NCBI RefSeq assembly: GCF_900187565.1
Contig: NZ_FYED01000019.1
Location: forward strand, 62,001-126,000
Direction: 5' to 3'
DNA length: 64,000 nucleotides
Origin: Pseudomonas sp. Irchel 3A7
GTDB lineage: Bacteria > Pseudomonadota > Gammaproteobacteria > Pseudomonadales > Pseudomonadaceae
How positions within the stretch are numbered: the first letter of the stretch is position 1; each line of letters opens with the position of its first letter. The translations under genes and the position numbers were made by a program. The notes beneath the pieces are model-generated. The model worked only from the letters and a program-made list of their open reading frames with translations. It was not told where the DNA came from and searched no databases. This document shows positions 31,722-38,901 of the stretch, one piece after another.

Positions 31722-32732
31722 ATGGTACAGAACCCCCACTCCAGCCCAGTAAACACAAGCCCTACGCTATCTCGGCGGTTCAGCGTTGCACCTATGATGG
31801 ACTGGACTGACCGCCATTGCCGTTTCTTCCTGCGCCTGCTGTCGAAAAACGCCCTGCTCTACACCGAAATGGTCACCACCGGCGCGCTCCTCAACGGTGA
31901 TCACGACCGTTTCCTGCGTCATGACGAAGCCGAGCACCCGCTCGCGTTGCAGTTGGGCGGCAGTGTGCCGCTGGATCTCGCGGCGTGTGCGCGCATGGCC
32001 CAGGACCACGGTTACGACGAGGTGAATCTGAATGTCGGCTGCCCGAGTGATCGGGTGCAGAACAATATGATCGGCGCGTGCCTGATGGGGCATCCGCAGT
32101 TGGTGGCCGATTGTGTGAAGGCGATGCGCGATGCGGTGTCGATTCCGGTGACGGTGAAGCATCGCATCGGGATTAACGGGCGAGACAGTTACGAGGAGTT
32201 GTGCGATTTCGTCGGCACGGTTCGCGAGGCCGGGTGCACGAGTTTTACGGTGCATGCGCGGATTGCGATTCTGGAGGGGTTGTCGCCGAAGGAGAACCGG
32301 GATATTCCACCGTTGCGTTATGACGTGGCGGCGCGGTTGAAGGCGGACTTTCCAGAGCTGGAGATTATTCTCAACGGCGGCATCAAGACGCTGGAGGCCT
32401 GCCATGAGCATTTGCAGACCTTCGATGGGGTGATGCTGGGTCGCGAGGCGTATCACAATCCTTATGTGATGGCTGAAGTGGATCAGCAGCTGTTTGGCAG
32501 TACGGCACCGGTGATCACGCGTGCCGAGGCGCTGGCGCAGTTGCGGCCGTATATCGCTGCGCACATCGATGCGGGCGGTTCGATGCACCACATCACGCGG
32601 CATGTGTTGGGGCTGGGCACCGGCTTTCCGGGGGCGCGCAAGTTTCGGCAGTTGTTGTCGGTGGATATTCACAAGGCCAAGGAGCCGTTGGCCTTGCTGG
32701 ATCAGGCGGCACAGTTGCTCGAAGGGCGTTAG
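31722..32732 (+). CDS. dusA: tRNA-dihydrouridine(20/20a) synthase DusA
   Basis: This 336-residue flavoprotein reduces uridine to dihydrouridine in the D-loop of tRNAs. The signature VAPMMDWTDRHCR is near residue 22, NLNVGCPSDRVQ near 102 (catalytic Cys) and KHRIGI near 142, with a TIM barrel up to about 240 and a helical RNA-binding end. Length and content match DusA. The first 18 or so codons (MVQNPHSSPVNTSPTL) lie on the prophage side of the likely attachment site, so the integrated phage provides the start codon and promoter. The start ATG is poorly supported by a ribosome-binding site (AGAG). Confidence 0.95.
   Translation: MVQNPHSSPVNTSPTLSRRFSVAPMMDWTDRHCRFFLRLLSKNALLYTEMVTTGALLNGDHDRFLRHDEAEHPLALQLGGSVPLDLAACARMAQDHGYDEVNLNVGCPSDRVQNNMIGACLMGHPQLVADCVKAMRDAVSIPVTVKHRIGINGRDSYEELCDFVGTVREAGCTSFTVHARIAILEGLSPKENRDIPPLRYDVAARLKADFPELEIILNGGIKTLEACHEHLQTFDGVMLGREAYHNPYVMAEVDQQLFGSTAPVITRAEALAQLRPYIAAHIDAGGSMHHITRHVLGLGTGFPGARKFRQLLSVDIHKAKEPLALLDQAAQLLEGR
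31770..31815. other. Prophage attachment site region inside dusA
   Basis: The codons for RRFSVAPMMDWTD lie here. Phages with dusA-type integrases recombine in this conserved part of the gene, and the prophage lies wholly to its left. The exact core cannot be set without the second copy, which is beyond the left edge. Confidence 0.55.
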
Positions 32733-32741
32733 GGAGTAATC

Positions 32742-32774
32742 TGCACCCGGTTGCGGAGTTCGCAGCCGGGTGCA
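32742..32774. terminator. Hairpin between convergent dusA and uppP
   Basis: TGCACCCGG and CCGGGTGCA form a perfect nine-base stem extended by TGC/GCA, around a small loop. No T-run follows, so it may act as a weak bidirectional terminator or as an RNA-stabilising end for the two convergent genes. Confidence 0.55.
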
Positions 32775-32779
32775 CATCT

Positions 32780-33613
32780 TCAGACCGCCGCTGCTTCAGT
32801 CCAGTTGATCCAACCGAATATCCAGGTCGCCAGGATCAGCAGACCGAATGCGATCCGGTACCAGGCGAACGCGGCGTAACTGTGGTTGGCGATGAACTTG
32901 AGCAAACCACGAACAGCGATCATGGCGAACAGGAACGCGGTCACGAAGCCGAGGGCAAAAACTGGCAGGTCGTCGGCCTGGAACAGATCCCGGTATTTGT
33001 AGCCGGAATAGACGGCGGCCCCCACCATGGTGGGCATGGCCAGGAAGAACGAGAACTCGGTCGCGGCCTTGCGTGACAGGCCAAACAGCAGCCCGCCGAT
33101 GATGGTCGATCCTGAGCGGGAGGTGCCCGGGATCATCGCCAGGCATTGTGCGAAACCGACCTTGAGGGCGTCAGGCCAGCGCATATCGTCGACATGATCG
33201 ACGTACACCACATGGTTGCGCTCCTCGGCCCACAACATGACGATACCGCCCACCACCAATGCCATCGCCACGGTGATGGGATTGAACAGGTATTCGTGAA
33301 TTTTATCGGCGAACAGCACCCCCAGAACAACGGCCGGCATGAAGCCGATCAATAGATTCAAGGTAAAGCGCTGCGCATTGCGTTGGGTGGGTAAACCGCT
33401 GACGACTTCGAGGATCTTGCTTCGGAACTCCCAGACAACCGCCAGGATGGCGCCCAGTTGAATAATGATATTGAACGCCATTGCGCGTTCACCACCGAAG
33501 TCGAGCAAGTCCGCGACAATAATCTGGTGCCCGGTACTGGAGATGGGCAAAAACTCGGTGAGCCCTTCAACCAACCCTAAAAACAACACCGATACAGTGG
33601 TCCACAGATCCAT
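32780..33613 (-). CDS. uppP: Undecaprenyl-diphosphatase UppP (BacA)
   Basis: This 277-residue inner-membrane enzyme removes a phosphate from undecaprenyl diphosphate and so renews the lipid carrier for peptidoglycan and polysaccharide synthesis. The two signature motifs are visible: VEGLTEFLPISSTGH near residue 15 and PGTSRSGSTI near 163, with several membrane segments. The ATG at 33613 follows GGGGGA; a TTG one codon upstream is less likely. Being close to an EPS locus it may help meet the carrier demand, but this gene is widely conserved and need not be part of it. Confidence 0.95.
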   Translation of the reverse strand: MDLWTTVSVLFLGLVEGLTEFLPISSTGHQIIVADLLDFGGERAMAFNIIIQLGAILAVVWEFRSKILEVVSGLPTQRNAQRFTLNLLIGFMPAVVLGVLFADKIHEYLFNPITVAMALVVGGIVMLWAEERNHVVYVDHVDDMRWPDALKVGFAQCLAMIPGTSRSGSTIIGGLLFGLSRKAATEFSFFLAMPTMVGAAVYSGYKYRDLFQADDLPVFALGFVTAFLFAMIAVRGLLKFIANHSYAAFAWYRIAFGLLILATWIFGWINWTEAAAV

Positions 33614-34192
33614 CAATCCCCCGTTAGACCCTCACGATAATCGCATGAAGGGCCTGTTGACTATTCAAACACCTTGAACTCATTGCAACAGGGCGCAAAT
33701 CAATCCTGACAATGACCACCTGGCGAACGCGAGAGTAGAACGCACTAAGCTGCGCATTAAAACCCTTTGTTATCAATTGTCCATCACCCTAACTAACAGA
33801 GGAAAAGTTACATATCCCTAATCAGAGCGAAACACTTCTAGCAAAAAAAGCCTGAGCTTATGCCAAAAAAATCAAAGTTTCAGCGGCTGATCACTTCCGA
33901 TAATAATTTACAATCGACACCCGCGCTCAGCCAAGCGTCAAGCTTATGGCGCCAGTAAACCGGGATATCGGGAAAAAGATGGCACAATGATATGCCGCTT
34001 GAATCAGGAAGATCGAGCTGGTGAGTTCTTCACACCTAACCTCAAGAACGCAAACGATCACGTCCAATCCACCTGCGATGTTAAAAAAACCTGTCGATCA
34101 CATCAAATTTCGATGAAATGTTACCAATTGTCAGTCACAAATGAGAATCGGTGCTTTAACATCCAAACGTCAGCACCCAGCCGAGTCATAGC
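33614..34192. promoter_or_regulatory. A+T-rich intergenic region between uppP and the regulator trio
   Basis: I see no credible gene. The region is A+T-rich and must hold the divergent promoters of uppP and of the regulator at 34193. A sigma-54-like TGGCAC at 33980 has wrong spacing. A short frame at 33987-34196 has no site and no resemblance to known proteins. Confidence 0.5.
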
Positions 34193-34933
34193 ATGATGCT
34201 TACAGGGACCAAAACGATCTCAATTCACAATCGAGTAAAGGAGCAGACAGGGATTCTCACCATTGGGCGGACCCACATGCTGGCGGACGAGTTCAGAGAA
34301 TTAGTCACCAGGCACGCAGGTTCCAATATACCCGTAGTGGCAACGTGCTACAGTAAATTGCTCAATAGATACCAGCACCCGGAGTTGTACCGTGCGATTT
34401 TTGTGATTATTGATAGTCCACAGGCGATTATCGACAGCATTGCGCTGATCGAGGATCTGCGCTCCGACAATATGGGCTCGATCATTTTTGCGGCCATCAC
34501 GGGGCCAGGCACCTACAACAAGATGAAATATTATCTTGCAGGCGCCGATTACTGCATCAAGTTCACCGGTACACCGGAGGAAAGCACCGAGGTATTTTCC
34601 GGAATTTTCAGTAGCCCGGAATGGCAGAAAAAAGACATTCTGCTTTTAGACCCCACGCGCATGTGCCTCATTGGGGACGATAAAAAACTGGATGTATCGT
34701 TTGCGGAAATGCAGATTCTTGAGGCGTTCTCTCAAACGAAAAGCCACATTTTGAGTCATGATGAAATCGCCAACGTCATGGGCCTTAATATAAATTTTTA
34801 TGACCCAAGAGCCTTGGAAAAATCGATCAGCCGCCTTCGCGGCAAGATAAAAGGCATGTATGGCACCAACGCCATTCAGAGTATTCGCGGGCATGGATAT
34901 CGCTTAATCAGGGGCTTGATTTCTACAACCTGA
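34193..34933 (+). CDS. Winged-helix regulator with pseudo-receiver domain
   Basis: This 246-residue protein has an OmpR/PhoB-type winged helix at the C-terminus (about residues 155-242: DVSFAEMQILEAFSQTKSHI, then ALEKSISRLRGKI and SIRGHGYRLIRGL). The N-terminal 140 residues have receiver-like order (FVIIDSPQAIIDSIALIEDL and ITGPGTYNKMKYYLAGADYC) but lack the normal acidic pocket at the start and the usual Asp-phosphorylation context, so phosphorylation is doubtful. ATG pair at the start without a clear ribosome-binding site. It leads a run of three unusual regulators just before the EPS genes and may control them. Confidence 0.65.
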   Translation: MMLTGTKTISIHNRVKEQTGILTIGRTHMLADEFRELVTRHAGSNIPVVATCYSKLLNRYQHPELYRAIFVIIDSPQAIIDSIALIEDLRSDNMGSIIFAAITGPGTYNKMKYYLAGADYCIKFTGTPEESTEVFSGIFSSPEWQKKDILLLDPTRMCLIGDDKKLDVSFAEMQILEAFSQTKSHILSHDEIANVMGLNINFYDPRALEKSISRLRGKIKGMYGTNAIQSIRGHGYRLIRGLISTT

Positions 34934-34959
34934 TGACTATGCAACGGAGTTTTTGCATT

Positions 34960-35715
34960 ATGAACGCAACTGAATGCGTGCCTCGCTTTGAGCGTGCGAA
35001 TCACTATTTGTCTCGACAATTGATTCTTACACGCGATGACTGCCCCTTTGGCAGCGAGATCAGAATAAAATCTGACGACAGTCAGTTCCTGTCCGCCCTT
35101 GCCTCTTACGCATCGGCGACGAATGAGATGAGTGCCATCTACAGTGAAGCGCTGATGCAGACCCGTCTGATCGCCTTCTCGCTGAAAGATCGCAATATCT
35201 CCAGCCAAAACAAATACCTCAGTCGCCGCTTTGTCTGCCTGGAGCAGTCAGCGCTCGCCAACGCCGCTCTCACTGAAGAGCTGATCCAGTGCAGCGAAGC
35301 CCTGCGTGGCTTTGGCCAGACACTGGTGGTCGCGTTAAATGAACTCCCCCTGCCAACGGTTAACTTCAGCGATAAAAAGAAGATTCTCCACAACGTGTAT
35401 CTACTAAAAGATCACGGCATCGAAATCGCGCTCGATGGTTACAATATCTACGATGAAAGTATCGAGATATTTACAACCTTGAATCTATTTGACTATATCA
35501 AGATATCCATATCGGCCCTAGACTTGAGTCTGAAGCTCACGAGCAACCCGGAACTTTTCAATCGCCTCTACGAACGCATGACCGCCCAGGCTCATAACAC
35601 CAAAGTCTGTTTTATAGCGGACAGAGTCGAGCATGCCGCCAGCCATGTACTGGCGCGAGCGTTGCCCTTTGATTACTTTCAAGGGAGCCATTACTCCCCT
35701 GCCGACAACCTTTAA
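34960..35715 (+). CDS. Degenerate EAL-domain-like protein
   Basis: This 251-residue protein (MNATECVPRFERANHYLSRQ) has an EAL-like second half: LLKDHGIEIALDGYNIYDES near residue 155 replaces the usual catalytic DDFG, DYIKISISALD follows, and the end FDYFQGSHYSPADNL matches the conserved QGY..S.P end of EAL domains. No EAL signature or full set of metal ligands is visible, so phosphodiesterase activity on cyclic-di-GMP is unlikely; a binding or protein-partner role is more plausible. The ATG at 34960 has ACGGAG ten bases upstream; one at 34933 does not. It lies between two winged-helix regulators in the same direction. Confidence 0.6.
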   Translation: MNATECVPRFERANHYLSRQLILTRDDCPFGSEIRIKSDDSQFLSALASYASATNEMSAIYSEALMQTRLIAFSLKDRNISSQNKYLSRRFVCLEQSALANAALTEELIQCSEALRGFGQTLVVALNELPLPTVNFSDKKKILHNVYLLKDHGIEIALDGYNIYDESIEIFTTLNLFDYIKISISALDLSLKLTSNPELFNRLYERMTAQAHNTKVCFIADRVEHAASHVLARALPFDYFQGSHYSPADNL

Positions 35716-35749
35716 CCAATAAATCAGGCGTGCAATTCAGGAGAGCGAC

Positions 35750-36409
35750 ATGGAAAGCAGTACAAACCTCCCGAGAAAATATTTTGTCGTAGTAACCCAT
35801 AGCCCCGCACTGCAACTTGAGCTGGAGGCACTGTTATCGAGCAAACGCTACAACTCGTTTGGTACTTCCCAGGCAAAAATGTTCGTTGAAGGCGTGACCC
35901 CACCCTCCTCAGCCCCCAAACTCATGGAGTTTATTTACCCGCACGTGGAAAGAATGGTTTCGCCTGTTATCAAGCATGATACACAGCGCATTCTTTCGAC
36001 GTTCAATTCCCAGTGGCAAGCGGTTCAACCCACTACTCAGCGCATCAACATCACCTCGATTGCAGAGCAAGCCAAGGATGACGCCCCGGATCGCTCCGCC
36101 GACGAAACCTGGCGCTTGAGCAATGGCAACGGCGCATTGATCAAGGATGATATCGAGATTGTCCTGACTGGCCTGGAAGCCGCGCTGCTCAAGAAAATGC
36201 TTCATCATGATGATCGCGTAGTCAGCAAGGATGATCTTATCCGCAGCATCGGCCGAGAACCTGAACACTATCGAGGCCTCGAAATGTGCCTGAGCCGATT
36301 GCAGGAGAAGTTCAAGAATGCCAGCAATGGCGAACGACTATTTCGGGCAGTCAGAAATCGTGGCTATTGCCTGATACAAAAGATCGTACGCGGGAAAAGC
36401 CTGACCTGA
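35750..36409 (+). CDS. Winged-helix (OmpR-type) transcriptional regulator
   Basis: This 219-residue protein ends in an OmpR/PhoB-type winged helix (about residues 135-212: VLTGLEAALLKKMLHHDDRV, then RGLEMCLSRLQEKFK and RAVRNRGYCLIQKI). The N-terminal 100 residues (KYFVVVTHSPALQLELEALL) do not look like a complete receiver domain and carry no clear phosphorylation site. AGGAGAG lies before the ATG. It closes the regulator trio, 340 bases before the EPS initiating transferase gene. Confidence 0.6.
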   Translation: MESSTNLPRKYFVVVTHSPALQLELEALLSSKRYNSFGTSQAKMFVEGVTPPSSAPKLMEFIYPHVERMVSPVIKHDTQRILSTFNSQWQAVQPTTQRINITSIAEQAKDDAPDRSADETWRLSNGNGALIKDDIEIVLTGLEAALLKKMLHHDDRVVSKDDLIRSIGREPEHYRGLEMCLSRLQEKFKNASNGERLFRAVRNRGYCLIQKIVRGKSLT

Positions 36410-36751
36410 GCTAACAAAATGCTCACACTGGCCGTGCACTACAATAACAATAACGCACACCGGTTCCCCTCCCCCCCTGCCTTCCTTTCCTTCTAATAAG
36501 CGCCTCTACAGCCCAAGTCACATTGTCGACTTTTTATAACGCCCCAATATATTGGCCCGCGACACTAATCTCCTCGTTAGAAGTCGTCAGACAGTATTCA
36601 AACCAATAACTTAATCTATTTACTGACGACAGCGCCGCCCTGGCTCTTCAGTTCGTCAGCGCATGGCCATCTTATAAGAACAATAACGCTGCCAGATCAA
36701 TTTTGGTTCTTGTCTGTCGACACGCAAATGGACGTATTTTGGGGATATCGC
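36410..36751 (+). promoter_or_regulatory. Intergenic region before the initiating transferase gene
   Basis: No gene is visible. It is A+T-rich with pyrimidine-rich stretches and should hold the promoter of the gene at 36752. No ops element was found here. Confidence 0.45.
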
Positions 36752-38146
36752 ATGGTTAACAATCTTCGTATCAATCGAAATACCACTCTCAAAGGATTGA
36801 CCTTCTGGGGACAGTGGGCATTGGGTCAGGGCTTTGTTGTCGCCCTGTTACTTCTATTGGTTTATAGCCAGACGGGAACAGTAGAGTTTTATTATCGAGT
36901 CTGTGCAGCACTTACAGTACTGGCATCTGTGCCAGCTTATACATGGTGTGGTGTTTACGCCAAAAAAGACAACTTCCTTGAAGGGCTGATCAGGCTATTG
37001 ATGGGTTGGGCAATGACCTTGGCTGCGTTGGCTATTGTCGCCTTCCTGTGCAAGGCCAATGAACTGTTTTCCCGCCAGATCATTCTGGTCTGGGCTGTCG
37101 GCAGCTACATTGGGCAGGCACTGTTGTATGTCCCGTTGCAGGGTTTCTCGAAGTACTACCAGCGCTCGCTTCAACGCGAACGGAAAACACTCATCGTGGG
37201 TACGGGCGAACTGGCAATGGGCTTGGCCAACAAACTTCGTTCCCTTGAGCATTTCCCGTTGGTGGGACTGGTCAGTTCGGAGGCCACTCCCCTGCTGGAG
37301 GCGGGTGCGCCACCGGTCGTAGGTCCGCAAGAGGAACTCCTGGAGTTGATCCAGACCCACGATATCCGCCGCCTGTACATCACGCTGCCCCTGAGTGAAG
37401 CAGCACAGATCGAAGCCATGTATGGCGACTTGCTGGATGCCCACGTCGATGTTGTCTGGGTGCCGGACTTGAACAGTCTGACCCTGCTCAATCACTCCGT
37501 CAGTGACGTGGACGGCCTTCCGGCGATCCACCTGAATGAAAGCCCGCTGACCAGCCAACCCACCGCCGCACTGAGTAAAAGCCTGCTCGACAAAAGCGTG
37601 GCGCTGATGGCCATCATCGTCCTCAGCCCATTGCTGTTGGCGATTGGCCTGGCGGTCAAACTCACTTCCCAGGGGCCGGTGTTTTTCAAGCAGGATCGGC
37701 ATGGCTGGAACGGCAAGGTGATCCAGGTCTGGAAGTTTCGCTCGATGCGCGTACACGATGACCGCGAGGTGAAACAGGCCAGCCGTAACGACTCGCGGAT
37801 AACGCCGGTCGGACGTTTTATCCGCCGCACGTCAATCGATGAGTTGCCGCAATTGTTCAATGTCCTGCAAGGCCACATGGCCCTTGTCGGGCCTCGTCCA
37901 CATGCCATTGCTCACAACGATTACTACTCCGGCAAGATTCTCGCCTACATGGCTCGCCATCGAATCAAGCCGGGTATCACCGGGCTGGCTCAAATCAGCG
38001 GTTTCCGCGGCGAGACCGACACCCTCGACAAGATGCAGAAGCGCGTCGAAATCGACCTCAAGTACATCAACAACTGGTCGTTGTGGCTGGATCTGAAAAT
38101 CCTGGTGAAGACGCCCTTCACCTTGCTGTCAAAAGACATTTATTGA
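36752..38146 (+). CDS. Undecaprenyl-phosphate sugar-1-phosphate transferase (WcaJ/WbaP type)
   Basis: This 464-residue membrane protein starts repeat-unit synthesis by moving a sugar phosphate (probably glucose or galactose) from its UDP form to undecaprenyl phosphate. Five membrane segments fill the first 270 residues together with a CoA-binding-like soluble domain (KTLIVGTGELAMGLANKL). The catalytic domain (about 275-464) shows DKSVALMAIIVLSPLL, GPVFFKQDRHGWNG, WKFRSMRV, RRTSIDELPQLFNVLQG, LVGPRPHA and KPGITGLAQISGFRGET. The ATG at 36752 has GGGGA seven bases upstream; a TTG at 36710 is less likely. It stands apart from the main operon, followed by the RfaH-like gene. Confidence 0.9.
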   Translation: MVNNLRINRNTTLKGLTFWGQWALGQGFVVALLLLLVYSQTGTVEFYYRVCAALTVLASVPAYTWCGVYAKKDNFLEGLIRLLMGWAMTLAALAIVAFLCKANELFSRQIILVWAVGSYIGQALLYVPLQGFSKYYQRSLQRERKTLIVGTGELAMGLANKLRSLEHFPLVGLVSSEATPLLEAGAPPVVGPQEELLELIQTHDIRRLYITLPLSEAAQIEAMYGDLLDAHVDVVWVPDLNSLTLLNHSVSDVDGLPAIHLNESPLTSQPTAALSKSLLDKSVALMAIIVLSPLLLAIGLAVKLTSQGPVFFKQDRHGWNGKVIQVWKFRSMRVHDDREVKQASRNDSRITPVGRFIRRTSIDELPQLFNVLQGHMALVGPRPHAIAHNDYYSGKILAYMARHRIKPGITGLAQISGFRGETDTLDKMQKRVEIDLKYINNWSLWLDLKILVKTPFTLLSKDIY

Positions 38147-38260
38147 CGGCAGAACACTATTTGATTGTACGCCAGCAGATTAATCAGGGGACGAAGGTCC
38201 CCTTTTCGCTTGATCTGGCGTAACTCAAAACCAACAACTCGCCATGTAAGGAAGACTCGG

Positions 38261-38767
38261 ATGATCGCGAGTAAACAATATGCCAACCCCGCCTGGTACC
38301 TGATTCACTGCAAAGCCAAGCAGGATGAGCGCGCCGAGGAAAATCTGCAGCGCCAGGGTTATCAATGCTATCGCCCGACCTATCGACGTGAACGTCTCCT
38401 TCGGGGCAAGCGACAGACCCTCTGCGAGTCGCTGTTTCCCGGTTACCTGTTTATCCAGCTCAGCCTGCACGACAACTGGGCGCCATTGCGCTCGACGCGT
38501 GGTGTATTGAGGACGGTCAGTTTCGGCGGCCAGCCTGTAGCGATTGCTGATGACGTGATTGATCATCTGCAACTGCGCGAGCGCGAACCGTCGGCACAAA
38601 CGCTGCTGACACAGGGCGACCTGGTGCGGATCAATCAAGGGAGTTTTGCAGAGCTGGAAGCGCTGTTTCTAGCGATGGATGGTGATGAGCGGGTTGTGTT
38701 GCTGATGAACTTTTTGCAGCGCGAGCAGCGTATCAACCTGCCGCTGTCGAGCATCACCAGACTGTAG
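38261..38767 (+). CDS. RfaH-like transcription elongation factor (NusG paralogue)
   Basis: This 168-residue protein starts MIASKQYANPAWYLIHCKAK, with AAGGA nine bases before the ATG. The NusG N-terminal domain (WYLIHCKAKQDERAEENLQR, RPTYRRERL and SLFPGYLFIQL) and a C-terminal KOW-like part (TQGDLVRINQGSFAELEALF) are visible. RfaH is recruited by ops elements and prevents polarity in long polysaccharide operons. An ops element lies in front of manC (44639-44650), so this gene very likely serves the EPS operon. The call as RfaH-like instead of housekeeping NusG rests on this context and size. Confidence 0.85.
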   Translation: MIASKQYANPAWYLIHCKAKQDERAEENLQRQGYQCYRPTYRRERLLRGKRQTLCESLFPGYLFIQLSLHDNWAPLRSTRGVLRTVSFGGQPVAIADDVIDHLQLREREPSAQTLLTQGDLVRINQGSFAELEALFLAMDGDERVVLLMNFLQREQRINLPLSSITRL

Positions 38768-38852
38768 GAACATCAAGGCGCTGTATGGAAGTGGCCGAGC
38801 GCAGGCGACTTCTGCACAGCGCCTCGCTCTTCGCATTCCCTTCCGACTGACG

Positions 38853-38895
38853 AAAAAAAAAGCGATCTGCAGAGTTTCTCTCCCCTGCAGATCGC
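38853..38895. terminator. Bidirectional terminator between rfaH-like and yjbH-like genes
   Basis: A perfect eleven-base stem (GCGATCTGCAG and CTGCAGATCGC) is flanked by nine As on the left, which read as Ts for the minus strand, and by CGATTTTTATT on the right. It ends both convergent operons. Confidence 0.85.
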
Positions 38896-38901
38896 CGATT
38901 T

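Noticed and set aside
33980..33995. Sigma-54-like promoter TGGCAC with downstream TGC
   Set aside because: There are eleven bases between the GG and GC pairs instead of ten, which is not tolerated.
33987..34196. Short plus-strand frame before the regulator at 34193
   Set aside because: It has no ribosome-binding site, unusual composition and no recognisable features.
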